A stretch of 64,000 bases of DNA from JABGPL01 sp964387885 (lineage in GTDB: Bacteria > Electryoneota > AABM5-125-24 > Hatepunaeales > Hatepunaeaceae). The position numbers and the translations under genes are program-made. Position 1 is the first letter of the stretch. Every line of letters begins with the position of its first letter. A model generated the notes under the pieces. It did no database searches, had not been told where the DNA came from, and saw only the letters and a program-made list of their open reading frames with translations. Shown here piece by piece: positions 54,331-62,818 of this stretch. The stretch lies in assembly GCA_964387885.1 (NCBI GenBank), contig CAYLYZ010000001.1:124001-188000 (forward strand), in the 5' to 3' direction.

Positions 54331-55356
54331 CTAATTATTTGTCAGAAGCAAGTCCTTGTATACTTCAAAATCGTCGAGGACTTTACCAGTTCCTCTTACA
54401 ACACAGGTTGCGGGATCTTCGGCAAGATTCGCGGGGAGATTAGTCTCATCTCGAAGACGTTGATCAAGGCGTTTGAGAAGTGCCCCCCCACCTGTCAGGA
54501 TGATACCTCTGTCTCTGATGTCGGCAGACAATTCAGGAGGTGATTTTTCCAATGCTTCTCTTACAGCCGCAACTAATTGGGATACGGTTTCGGACAGAGC
54601 TTCCCTTATTTCTTCAGATCCGATCTCGACTGCTTTCGGCATTCCGGTTACTAAATCTCGACCTTTTGCCGTCAAGGTAATCTCTTCAGGCAACGCCATT
54701 GCAGATCCAACCGTACACTTTATCCACTCCGCCATTCGCTCACCAATAAGTAGATTATAATTCCTCCTTATATACATTGCTATTGATTCGTCCATTTCAT
54801 CACCCCCAATTCTGATCGAGTGATTTGTGACAATTCCACCGAGTGACATTATGGCAATTTCTGTCGTTCCACCTCCAACATCAACTATCATCGAACCCAC
54901 TGGTTCTTTAACCGGCAACTTCACCCCCAGAGCCGCCGCCATCGGTTCTGCAATCAGGTGTACTTCACGAGCACCTGCATATTCAGCAGAATCACGAATT
55001 ACACGTTTCTCGGATTTCGTAACACCACTTGGGACACAGACAATAATCCTCGGTCTCATCAACCGATTCTTTTGAACACGTCGAATAAATCTTCTTATCA
55101 TTAATTCGGCAATTTCATCATCGTCAATTACACCATCACGCATTGGTCTTATCACACTGATATCACCATGTGTTTTACCCATCATAGCAAGAGCTTGTCG
55201 ACCTATAGCTATATCCTTTTTATCCCGTCTGTCTATGGCTACGACTGATGGTTCTGTGATCACAATACCCTGACCCTTTACATAGACAAGAGTATTAGCT
55301 GTTCCAAGATCAATGGCGATATCATTCGAAAATATCGTCATAGGATTATTTAACAT
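54331..55356 (-). CDS. mreB: Rod shape-determining actin-like protein MreB
   Basis: The 341-residue actin homologue guides wall synthesis along the sidewall. Phosphate and adenosine motifs are present: DIAIDLGTANTLVYVKG, VVCVPSGVTKSEKRVIRDS (IVCVPSG in full), EPMAAALGVKLPV, MIVDVGGGTTEIAIMSLGG and GIILTGGGALLKRLD. The start is ATG 55356 or the in-frame ATG five codons on, MTIFSNDIAID. It begins the long elongasome operon, with an 81-nt gap to the purine genes upstream. Confidence 0.97.
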   Translation of the reverse strand: MLNNPMTIFSNDIAIDLGTANTLVYVKGQGIVITEPSVVAIDRRDKKDIAIGRQALAMMGKTHGDISVIRPMRDGVIDDDEIAELMIRRFIRRVQKNRLMRPRIIVCVPSGVTKSEKRVIRDSAEYAGAREVHLIAEPMAAALGVKLPVKEPVGSMIVDVGGGTTEIAIMSLGGIVTNHSIRIGGDEMDESIAMYIRRNYNLLIGERMAEWIKCTVGSAMALPEEITLTAKGRDLVTGMPKAVEIGSEEIREALSETVSQLVAAVREALEKSPPELSADIRDRGIILTGGGALLKRLDQRLRDETNLPANLAEDPATCVVRGTGKVLDDFEVYKDLLLTNN

Positions 55357-55437
55357 TGAAAATCACTCCAAAAGGTAAATCAGAAAACTGCTGAATAAAT
55401 TTATAATTAATCATTAGGTGATCACCTATCCTGTTTT

Positions 55438-56031
55438 TTACTTGAAACTGTCAGCGATTCTTGAATCGTAAGTTGATGTGTGGTGAAAGGTCGCTTTCGC
55501 CAGTCGAATTGAGTAATCAACTGAAACTACTCCTGAATTGTTAACAATTCTCTCAACTGTCTGAGAGAAAAGTTCCGCTCGACATATAACAGTAACATAC
55601 TTATAATTCTTGGCTGCTGCTCTAATCAGAGATACTCCTCCAATATCGATCAATTCAACCGGTATATCCTCTTCCTCACTGACATCAGTCGGAAATGGGT
55701 ATAGGTCAATTGCGACGAGATCAAACGGTTTTAGTCCAAATTTTTCAAGATCCTGTATGTCCCCCGGATCGTCTCTCCTGGCAAGAATTGCAGCATAAAT
55801 CGCCGGGTGCAGCGTTTTTACGCGCCCTCCGAGTAAATCGTTAAATCCGGTAATATCTTCGAGTCGATTTACACTTATGCCTGCTTCACTTATCGCATCA
55901 GCTGTCCCACCACTCGCATAGAGATTTATACCGATTTTTGCAAGTTCCGTTGCAAGTTCAACAGCTTCCGGTTTCCTCCAGGAGCTAATCAGAGCATTTC
56001 TGATTGTAATTGTCTCTACAGACTTTGCCAT
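55438..56031 (-). CDS. purH: Stand-alone IMP cyclohydrolase (PurH N-terminal domain)
   Basis: The 197-residue protein is the MGS-like IMP cyclohydrolase domain only. IRNALISSWRKPEAVELATEL, LYASGGTADAISEAGI, the GGRVKTLHPAIYAAILARR block, AIDLYPFP and ELIDIGGVSLIRAAAKNY are all conserved. Full PurH is about 510-530 residues with an AICAR transformylase half; this frame ends with TYDSRIADSFK, just where the first domain ends, and the 81 nt beyond encode no continuation. Loss of the second half implies a separate formyltransferase elsewhere, such as PurP or a detached PurH C-domain. It starts directly after purN. Confidence 0.92.
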   Translation of the reverse strand: MAKSVETITIRNALISSWRKPEAVELATELAKIGINLYASGGTADAISEAGISVNRLEDITGFNDLLGGRVKTLHPAIYAAILARRDDPGDIQDLEKFGLKPFDLVAIDLYPFPTDVSEEEDIPVELIDIGGVSLIRAAAKNYKYVTVICRAELFSQTVERIVNNSGVVSVDYSIRLAKATFHHTSTYDSRIADSFK

Positions 56032-56628
56032 TTATTTCTGCTCCTTGTATTTTCTAAATAACTTCTTCAAAACTGCTGAATAAAACCTGTGCTCTTCTTT
56101 AAGAACTCGTGCTGAGAGTTGTTCAGGTGTTTCACCTGATAAAACAGGAATTCGAGATTGATCGATAATCTCACCCTCATCATATTCCTCATTCACGTAG
56201 TGAATGGTAACACCTGTTTCAGCAGCTCCGGATTCCACTACAGCGCGGTGAACATTCATACCGTACATCCCCTTTCCTCCGAAATCAGGCAGAAGTGCAG
56301 GATGTATATTAATGGTGCGATTATGGAAAACTCTCAGAACCCGTGGTGGAATTTTTCGAAGGTACCCCGCAAGTATAATAAAATCTGTTTCATGCTCATT
56401 CAAAACCTTCAACATATAATCTGCAAATAATTTACCATCTTGATAGCTTTTACGGTTAAAAACTGCTGTGTTGAATCCCATTTCAGCAGCTTTTTGAAGG
56501 CCGACTGCCTCTTCCTTATTGCTCGCAACCAGTACTATCCTTGCGTCGAGTCTTCCCTCGTTGATTGCCGTTGACATCGCTTCAAAGCTTGATCCCCTCC
56601 CAGAAAGAAAAATTGCAATATTTGTCAT
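56032..56628 (-). CDS. purN: Phosphoribosylglycinamide formyltransferase
   Basis: The 198-residue enzyme transfers formyl from 10-formyl-THF to GAR in purine synthesis. It has the N-terminal AIFLSGRGSSFEAMSTAI, DFIILAGYLRKIPPRVL, and the catalytic NIHPALLPDFGGKGMYG with Asn and His, then GVTIHYVNEEYDEGEII. The length is that of PurN. Its start overlaps the ldcA stop by 4 nt and purH follows with no gap. Confidence 0.96.
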   Translation of the reverse strand: MTNIAIFLSGRGSSFEAMSTAINEGRLDARIVLVASNKEEAVGLQKAAEMGFNTAVFNRKSYQDGKLFADYMLKVLNEHETDFIILAGYLRKIPPRVLRVFHNRTINIHPALLPDFGGKGMYGMNVHRAVVESGAAETGVTIHYVNEEYDEGEIIDQSRIPVLSGETPEQLSARVLKEEHRFYSAVLKKLFRKYKEQK

Positions 56629-57557
56629 TGAAGAACCTCATTTCCCAGGTTATATTGAAACGCACAATCTTCTGAAATGCTTGAATTTACACCCATTGGT
56701 ATTGTTATTCGATCATCTACATGTCCCCAGGGCAAGTCATACCATACACCAAATTCAGAATCCCGAAATAAATCAGCGATGATACCGCCAACTTGATTAG
56801 ATATATTCTCACCCTCCCACCTGAAATGTCCAAGAATTATTCCGCTGATTCCGTTCAAAGCACCCGAATCTCTTAATTGCAGTAGCATTCTATCTAAGCT
56901 GTATGGTGGTTCGTTCAGATCTTCCAAACAAACTATCGCCCCCGTTAAATCCGGCATCCAGGGTGTACCGACTAAACTTACAAGGATTGATAAACAAGTA
57001 GGGACAATAACTCCTGAAGCAGCTGTTCCACGTATTTGCTTGAGAAAAATCTTCCCATCAGACCATTCTGAATTCGTAAAATCACCCTTAAGAAAAGACT
57101 TCAGGTTTTCTATTGATCTCTTTGTCAAATCACCACTTAATGCCATACCTGCCTGAGGACCCGAAAGATTAATCCACCCGCTTCTCGACCATAATTGCAG
57201 CATAATCGCGGAGATATCACTGAATCCTACAAAATACTTTGGCGGTAAGTCCCGAAGGCTATCCCAGGGTATATCCTTCAATATCCTTCCTGATCCATAA
57301 CCTCCGCGACTGCAGATCACAGCCTTAATTTCAGGATCTGTAAAAGCTTTATGCAGATCTTTACTTCGATCCTTATCAAATCCTGCGAGGTAATCCTTCT
57401 TTGACAAGGCATGGGGTGCAACATTGACCTGAAATCCCCAACTTTTCAAACGGGTAATTCCAATATTCAACCTGGCTTCATCAACTGGTCCTGCCGGTGA
57501 AACGATCTGAATTAGATCTCCGGGATTAAGTGGTTCTGGCAGTCTAATAGTTCTCAT
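56625..57557 (-). CDS. ldcA: LD-carboxypeptidase (S66 family)
   Basis: The 310-residue protein matches the LdcA/S66 peptidases that trim the terminal D-alanine from muropeptides in recycling. VSPAGPVDEARL is the N-terminal mark, the nucleophile loop is AVICSRGGYGSGRILKDI (Ser in RGGYGSGR region), YFVGFSDISAIML follows, and CLEDLNEPPYSLDRML with the catalytic Glu and GIILGHFRWEGE (His) complete the triad. There is no signal peptide, so it is cytoplasmic. It overlaps purN by 4 nt. Confidence 0.93.
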   Translation of the reverse strand: MRTIRLPEPLNPGDLIQIVSPAGPVDEARLNIGITRLKSWGFQVNVAPHALSKKDYLAGFDKDRSKDLHKAFTDPEIKAVICSRGGYGSGRILKDIPWDSLRDLPPKYFVGFSDISAIMLQLWSRSGWINLSGPQAGMALSGDLTKRSIENLKSFLKGDFTNSEWSDGKIFLKQIRGTAASGVIVPTCLSILVSLVGTPWMPDLTGAIVCLEDLNEPPYSLDRMLLQLRDSGALNGISGIILGHFRWEGENISNQVGGIIADLFRDSEFGVWYDLPWGHVDDRITIPMGVNSSISEDCAFQYNLGNEVLQ

Positions 57558-57578
57558 AAATTCAAATTCTGTTTTTGA

Positions 57579-58856
57579 TTACCAAAACGGAGACACTAAC
57601 CTGAAGTCTCCAAATCCATTCTCATCCCTGAAGACAAATTGTTTTCCAAGGTGACTATAATACCAGATTATTGTCGGAGCCTTTCGATCAACAAAAATAT
57701 GTTTCTCTATATCTGTAGGTTTTCCGTAGATCAAATAAACTCTACCCCTATCGGTTCTCCATCCCTCGTGCCCATCACCAAACTGATTATTTACATAATT
57801 TATCCTGCGATAGTACTCCCTCATTTTTCCGTTATTATCTTCATCAGGAGTTGGGAATATCTGATTCCAGAATTCAATTAGCTTCTGTTCCCGTTCAGAT
57901 TTCGGATATGACAGCAAATCCAACATTTCCTCACTACTCGCGATTAAAGACAGCTGTTTTATTGCATCATCAATATCCCGTATCGATCCTGGCAATCCGT
58001 TTGAATTTCTTGAAAATTGGTAACGGTTCTCTATCTTCTCTCCGTTATATCTGATTATTAGTCTGAGGGTATATCTACCAAAGGTCAATCCTCTACAGTC
58101 AACAGGCATAAAATAAGTAGCTAATTGCTCACCGCCGATTGTAGTCAATGTATCAATACTTTGAATTTCATCATCTGCATTGAGGACAGATAGTTCAAGG
58201 TGAATTACCTTCTGAGGATCCACTCGATACATTTCAAAGAAACAATATACATCAGAGATTCCATCAATATCTTCAGGAGTGACAACGGGATCAACCGGTG
58301 TATTTAAAATGGGATCTATCTGCCGAGTAGTTGTTAACATCATCCCTGAAACGCCTAATGGATCATTCTGTGGCTCTCTTAGTATAACCTCTTTCTCAGC
58401 ACGTGATGTTCTTTTTGATTCACGATCCGTGACTAACATCGTGAGAATATATTTTCCCGGCGCTAAGTCTAAAACAAACGTTCCAATTAAGAACTCATTC
58501 CTGGAGTTCGTTGTTGAATAATCAATCGTTTCTGCATTGAAGTATTTGATTTTTCGATCGAGCAATGCACCATCTTCTCCCGATACCGACAGGTTCATCT
58601 CAACAGAGGCGACAAATGCGCTGTCCTGACGTATAAACTGCAAAATATCATACTTGATCGGAATGTAAACTTCAAGTCTGATCAGCTCGGAGCTCGAAGA
58701 AAACCTCTGAAATTCGAAGAGACGAAAAATAGGTTCTCCGATCTGACCATCTTCACGCCACATTGGATAATCCTCGCTACCCGCATACATCACAGTACCG
58801 AACAGGAAAGCGACTGTTATGATGATGAGAATTACACTAATTCGAAAGTAACGCAT
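57579..58856 (-). CDS. GWxTD domain-containing exported protein
   Basis: The protein has an N-terminal hydrophobic signal (RISVILIIITVAFLFG) and, near the C-terminus, the GWxTD motif: DGHEGWRTDRGRVYLIYGKPTDIEKH, here split as GWRTDRGRVYLIYGKP with the conserved Asp and Arg. The middle is beta-rich, with LEVYIPIKYDIL and IRYNGEKIENRYQF segments. GWxTD proteins are typical of FCB and related phyla; their role is unknown. A longer frame starts at 58913 but would overlap ftsY by 77 nt, so I prefer ATG 58856 (or 58862), which still overlaps ftsY by about 20 nt. Confidence 0.88.
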   Translation of the reverse strand: MRYFRISVILIIITVAFLFGTVMYAGSEDYPMWREDGQIGEPIFRLFEFQRFSSSSELIRLEVYIPIKYDILQFIRQDSAFVASVEMNLSVSGEDGALLDRKIKYFNAETIDYSTTNSRNEFLIGTFVLDLAPGKYILTMLVTDRESKRTSRAEKEVILREPQNDPLGVSGMMLTTTRQIDPILNTPVDPVVTPEDIDGISDVYCFFEMYRVDPQKVIHLELSVLNADDEIQSIDTLTTIGGEQLATYFMPVDCRGLTFGRYTLRLIIRYNGEKIENRYQFSRNSNGLPGSIRDIDDAIKQLSLIASSEEMLDLLSYPKSEREQKLIEFWNQIFPTPDEDNNGKMREYYRRINYVNNQFGDGHEGWRTDRGRVYLIYGKPTDIEKHIFVDRKAPTIIWYYSHLGKQFVFRDENGFGDFRLVSPFW

Positions 58857-59751
58857 CTGCATAAGCTTTAGCATCAAAGGGATACATATCATTAACACTT
58901 TCGCCAATTCCAATAAACTCTATCGGGAGTTTCAATTGACTGAGAATGGGTATTATTATGCCTCCTTTAGCGGATCCATCCAGCTTGGTTACAACAAGAC
59001 CGGATACGCCGGCAGAACGAGTGAATCCATGGGCTTGTGAAAGCCCGTTCTGACCGGTAATTGCGTCAATAATTAACAGGACTTCATGCGGAAGAGTTTC
59101 ATCAAAACGCTTCAGAACATTTGTGATTTTCCTGAGTTCCTGCATTAGATTATGTTTGTCCTGGAGGCGACCGGCTGTATCGACAATTAGAACGTCCTCC
59201 TTATGAGCCAATACAGATTGGTATGCATCGAATGTAACAGCAGCCGGATCAGCACCGGTTGCCTGTTTTATAATTCGAGCACCACTGCGTTTTGCCCATA
59301 TTTCAACTTGCTCTATAGCTGCGGCGCGAAAGGTATCTGCAGCGGCAATTGCCGTCGTCTTTCCTTCCAGGGAGAACTTGTGTGCCAACTTGCCGGCGGT
59401 TGTTGTTTTCCCAGATCCATTCACTCCGACAAGGATTATTACCCATGGTTTCCTTGTAAGTCTATTCGATGCTTTCGACTCTGGACCAATCATCATTTCC
59501 GAAAGTTCGGATCTTAAAATATCCCCGATCTGGTTAGAACCTCTAGATTTTTCTTGTTTTACATGTTCGCGAACAGTATCAATAAGTTGATCGACGGAAT
59601 CTACTCCGACATCCGCTTCCAGTAGAGCCTCTTCAAGTTCTTCGAGCAGATCTTCATCGATTTTTTTTCCTGAAAAGAAATCGTTCAGCCTATCCACCGT
59701 CAATTCTCGAGTTCTCGCAAGCCCGGTTTTAAGTTTCTCAAATAATCCCAT
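58837..59751 (-). CDS. ftsY: Signal recognition particle receptor FtsY
   Basis: The 304-residue SRP-family GTPase docks ribosome-SRP complexes at the membrane. The N-terminal four-helix NG bundle begins MGLFEKLKTGLARTRE. The G domain has ILVGVNGSGKTTTAGKLA (G1), DTFRAAAIEQVEIW, VLIVDTAGRLQDK (G3), VVTKLDGSAKGG (G4) and FIGIGESVNDMYPF. The acidic A domain of E. coli FtsY is missing, as in many bacteria. It is 7 nt downstream of nadK. Confidence 0.97.
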   Translation of the reverse strand: MGLFEKLKTGLARTRELTVDRLNDFFSGKKIDEDLLEELEEALLEADVGVDSVDQLIDTVREHVKQEKSRGSNQIGDILRSELSEMMIGPESKASNRLTRKPWVIILVGVNGSGKTTTAGKLAHKFSLEGKTTAIAAADTFRAAAIEQVEIWAKRSGARIIKQATGADPAAVTFDAYQSVLAHKEDVLIVDTAGRLQDKHNLMQELRKITNVLKRFDETLPHEVLLIIDAITGQNGLSQAHGFTRSAGVSGLVVTKLDGSAKGGIIIPILSQLKLPIEFIGIGESVNDMYPFDAKAYADALLSN

Positions 59752-59758
59752 TTATAAG

Positions 59759-60643
59759 CTACGCCAAAGGTTCTCTGTGCAATTTATCACGCCAATGTAA
59801 TTTATTTCGCAACAGTTTATTAAAACTAAAGTCACGAAATATCACCACGCGTGTGATACAGGGTGCACGTTTAATAATTAACGAAGAATCAGATTTTAAT
59901 TCCCACACCTTCTGCCCATCGACTGAAACCTGAAATTTGCCGGAATGACTGAATGCAGATATTTCAATCTGCCGATTGTCCGAAACTACAATTGGGCGGT
60001 TAGCCAACATATGAGGACTAATCGGGTTAATAATAATCCCATGAATGCAAGGTTCGAGAATTGGACCACCCGTTGATAGGGAGTATCCTGTTGAGCCTGT
60101 GGAAGTTGCAACTATCAGACCATCTGCATTGAACGTATTTAAATATTCACCATCAATACTGGTATCAAGACGAATAATTCTTGCAGATCCACCCCTATCG
60201 ACAACTACATCATTCAAACTCCAGTGTACATCTCCGGTTTCATCCCCCCTGACATTTACCTGCAGCATCATCCGTTCCTGTTCAAGGAAATTACCATCAA
60301 GCAGATCTTTGACTCTTTGACGCATTTCGTTTACCGGAACTTCAGCTAAATATCCAAATTCCCCCATATTTATACCGAAAATCGGAACCTGGAGAGGTGC
60401 AACGAGTCTTGCAGTCTGCAGAAATGTCCCATCACCACCAAATGAAAGAACAAAATTACTTTTCCTGGCGATTTCCTCCGGAGGTGCAACGCTCACATTG
60501 CTCAGATCCATAAGAGGTGCTAAATCAGATGCAACAGTGAAGCAGATTTCTTCTTTTGATAGCCAACTCAGAAATCCGGGTAATATTTCACCGACCTTTG
60601 GCTTTCCAGTGTTAGCAATTATTCCGAGAGATATTCGTTTCAT
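59759..60643 (-). CDS. nadK: NAD kinase
   Basis: The 294-residue enzyme phosphorylates NAD to NADP. The family motifs are present: VLSFGGDGTFLQTARLVA (the GGDG active site), IFGINMGEFGYLAEVPV, the NE/D-equivalent LNDVVVDRGGSARI, and TSTGSTGYSLSTGGPI. The N-terminus ISLGIIANTGKPKV is typical. It overlaps the dxs end by 4 nt. Confidence 0.95.
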   Translation of the reverse strand: MKRISLGIIANTGKPKVGEILPGFLSWLSKEEICFTVASDLAPLMDLSNVSVAPPEEIARKSNFVLSFGGDGTFLQTARLVAPLQVPIFGINMGEFGYLAEVPVNEMRQRVKDLLDGNFLEQERMMLQVNVRGDETGDVHWSLNDVVVDRGGSARIIRLDTSIDGEYLNTFNADGLIVATSTGSTGYSLSTGGPILEPCIHGIIINPISPHMLANRPIVVSDNRQIEISAFSHSGKFQVSVDGQKVWELKSDSSLIIKRAPCITRVVIFRDFSFNKLLRNKLHWRDKLHREPLA

Positions 60644-62610
60644 TTCTCAACCTTTTCAAGCTGGGTCTTCTTTAAAACGGTATTTGTAAATCGACCGAAA
60701 AAATCTAACGACTGAGATACGATGGAGTTCTCATCAAATTCGAGCTCTTTCCAAAGACTTGACCTATCTCCGTGGGCTATAAACCTGTCGGGGATACCGA
60801 GGCGTTTAACTTTCACCGAACCCAACCCATGTTCACTAAGAAACTCTAACAAAAGAGATCCCATCCCGCCAAGAATAGCATTTTCCTCAAGAACCAACCA
60901 ACGGTTGAAGCGTTTAGCTACCATTCTCATGAATTCCACGTCAAGTGGTTTAATGCACCTGAGATTGAGAATCGCAATTTCCCATTTTTTTAATTTCTTA
61001 AGAGTTTCTGCTGCTTTTAAACAGTTTTCAAGAAGAGGTCCGGCACTGATAATTACACCTTTGTATCCGTTTTTGAGGAATTCCGGTTCCCACATATTGT
61101 CATTCGGCTCAATGTCCAAATCAAACTTGGGAGCTGAACCTCTTGGGAACCGTATTGCGACAGGACTGTCATTAACTTTAAACGCTTCACGAAGCATCAA
61201 CCTGAGTTCATTTCCATCCCGTGGGGCAAAAATTGAAATTCCCGGAATATGTCTCAAATAACTTAGATCGAATACACCATGATGAGTTGGACCATCTTCT
61301 CCGACTATTCCGGCACGATCAATGCCAAGGATAATCGGCAAATCCTGCAGTGCAATATCATGGATCAATTGATCGTATGCTCGTTGAAGAAATGTAGAAT
61401 AAATCGCAACTACCGGTTTCATTCCCTGAGTAGCTAATCCTGCTGCAAATGTAAGCGCATGTTCCTCAGCAATACCAACATCAAAACAGCGTTCGGGGAA
61501 TTTTGTCTGAAAATCTCCAAGACTGCTGCCGGCAATCATTGCCGGAGTAATTACGCATACCTGTTCATCTTCTGTCGCGATTTCAGTTAGTTCTTCGCTG
61601 AAATGTTGACAGTAGTCCAATTGATCGAAATTCAGTTTTTTCTTTTGAGGACCTACTTGAGGATCAAATTTACTTACACCGTGTAAATGAGTATGATCCA
61701 GCTCTGCAATCGGATACCCCTTTCCCTTCTCTGTAATTACATGAACTACAACCGGACCTGATATGCGACGAACCCACTTCAGCATCGAAATTAATTCTGG
61801 CAGGTCATGTCCGTTTATTGGACCTATATATCTAAAACCCAACCGTTCAAACCACATACCGGGCATTAACATGGATTTCAGGCCTTCTCCCATACCATGC
61901 ATTGCCTTTCGCAATTTGGCACTGCTCGGTAACCTTCCTGCGAGCTCCCAGAGGTTGTCCTTGATCTTTTCAAATCTCAAGTCGGTTCGGATATTAGACA
62001 ACATATTGGATAATGCACCGACATTCGGCGATATTGCCCACCTGTTATCATTATAAACAACCGTTATGTCTGTATTACTTCCCCCCGCGTTATTCAATCC
62101 TTCGAAAGCAAGGCCTCCGGTCATACCTCCATCACCAATAACCGCCAGCACCTTGAAATCTTCATCATGAAGATCCCGTGCTTGAGCCATACCAAGGGCT
62201 GCTGAAATCGAAGTTGATGCATGACCTACACCAAACGTGTCATATTCACTCTCATCACGTCTGGGAAATCCTGCGATTCCGTTATACTGTCTATTCGTGT
62301 GAAACTTATTTCTGCGACCGGTAAGTATCTTGTGAGAATATGCTTGACAACCTACATCCCATACGATCTGATCTCGAGGCGTATTATAAACATAATGCAA
62401 GGCAATTGTAAGTTCTACTGTCCCAAGATTAGATCCCAGGTGTCCTCCGGTTTTTGACACGGTGTCAATAAGGAATTTTCGCAACTCTTCGGCAAGTACT
62501 TCTAATTCCCTTTCCTTGAGTTTCTTTAAGTCAACGGGACTATTTATTTTGGAAAGCACTGGTGAACCTGATGATTTACTCAAGTTCTGTCTCCTCAATA
62601 TTGTATCCAT
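60640..62610 (-). CDS. dxs: 1-deoxy-D-xylulose-5-phosphate synthase
   Basis: The 656-residue thiamine-diphosphate enzyme condenses pyruvate and glyceraldehyde 3-phosphate at the start of the MEP isoprenoid pathway. Thiamine motifs are in VIGDGGMTGGLAFEGLNN and NDNRWAISPNVG, and the N-terminal GGHLGSNLGTVELTIALHYV and YSHKILTGRR match Dxs. The transketolase-like half has DVGIAEEHALTFAAGLA and GIDRAGIVGEDGPTHHGVFDLSY. This indicates isoprenoids are made by MEP, which bears on the HMG-CoA synthase in this window. xseB overlaps its start. Confidence 0.97.
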   Translation of the reverse strand: MDTILRRQNLSKSSGSPVLSKINSPVDLKKLKERELEVLAEELRKFLIDTVSKTGGHLGSNLGTVELTIALHYVYNTPRDQIVWDVGCQAYSHKILTGRRNKFHTNRQYNGIAGFPRRDESEYDTFGVGHASTSISAALGMAQARDLHDEDFKVLAVIGDGGMTGGLAFEGLNNAGGSNTDITVVYNDNRWAISPNVGALSNMLSNIRTDLRFEKIKDNLWELAGRLPSSAKLRKAMHGMGEGLKSMLMPGMWFERLGFRYIGPINGHDLPELISMLKWVRRISGPVVVHVITEKGKGYPIAELDHTHLHGVSKFDPQVGPQKKKLNFDQLDYCQHFSEELTEIATEDEQVCVITPAMIAGSSLGDFQTKFPERCFDVGIAEEHALTFAAGLATQGMKPVVAIYSTFLQRAYDQLIHDIALQDLPIILGIDRAGIVGEDGPTHHGVFDLSYLRHIPGISIFAPRDGNELRLMLREAFKVNDSPVAIRFPRGSAPKFDLDIEPNDNMWEPEFLKNGYKGVIISAGPLLENCLKAAETLKKLKKWEIAILNLRCIKPLDVEFMRMVAKRFNRWLVLEENAILGGMGSLLLEFLSEHGLGSVKVKRLGIPDRFIAHGDRSSLWKELEFDENSIVSQSLDFFGRFTNTVLKKTQLEKVEK

Positions 62611-62818
62611 CTGGTTGAATCTTCAATATCTTAAGTCTCTTTTCAGCTTGATCCAGAATTGCATGACACGAGTCAATTAATTTCTGTCCTTCCGAATATA
62701 ATTCAAAGGAGTCCTCAAGAGGTGTGTTGCTATCTTCAAGTTTCTTTGCGATCTCCTCCAATCGTTTGTATGCATCCTCAAAACTAAGCTGACTCTGCTG
62801 ATTTTCATTTTTTGACAT
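62576..62818 (-). CDS. xseB: Exonuclease VII small subunit
   Basis: The roughly 80-residue helical protein binds XseA in exonuclease VII. LSFEDAYKRLEEIAKKLEDSNTPLEDSFELY, interrupted as FEDAYKRLEEIAKKLE and LEDSFELYSEG, is the XseB family core. I choose ATG 62816-62818 (MSKNENQQ) because it fits the family start; a longer frame to 62854 would overlap xseA more deeply. It overlaps xseA by about 14 nt and dxs by 35 nt. Confidence 0.93.
   Translation of the reverse strand: MSKNENQQSQLSFEDAYKRLEEIAKKLEDSNTPLEDSFELYSEGQKLIDSCHAILDQAEKRLKILKIQPDGYNIEETELE

Noticed and set aside
60722..61261. A 179-codon open frame on the plus strand
   Set aside because: It is antisense to dxs, with no motif, export signal or start context.
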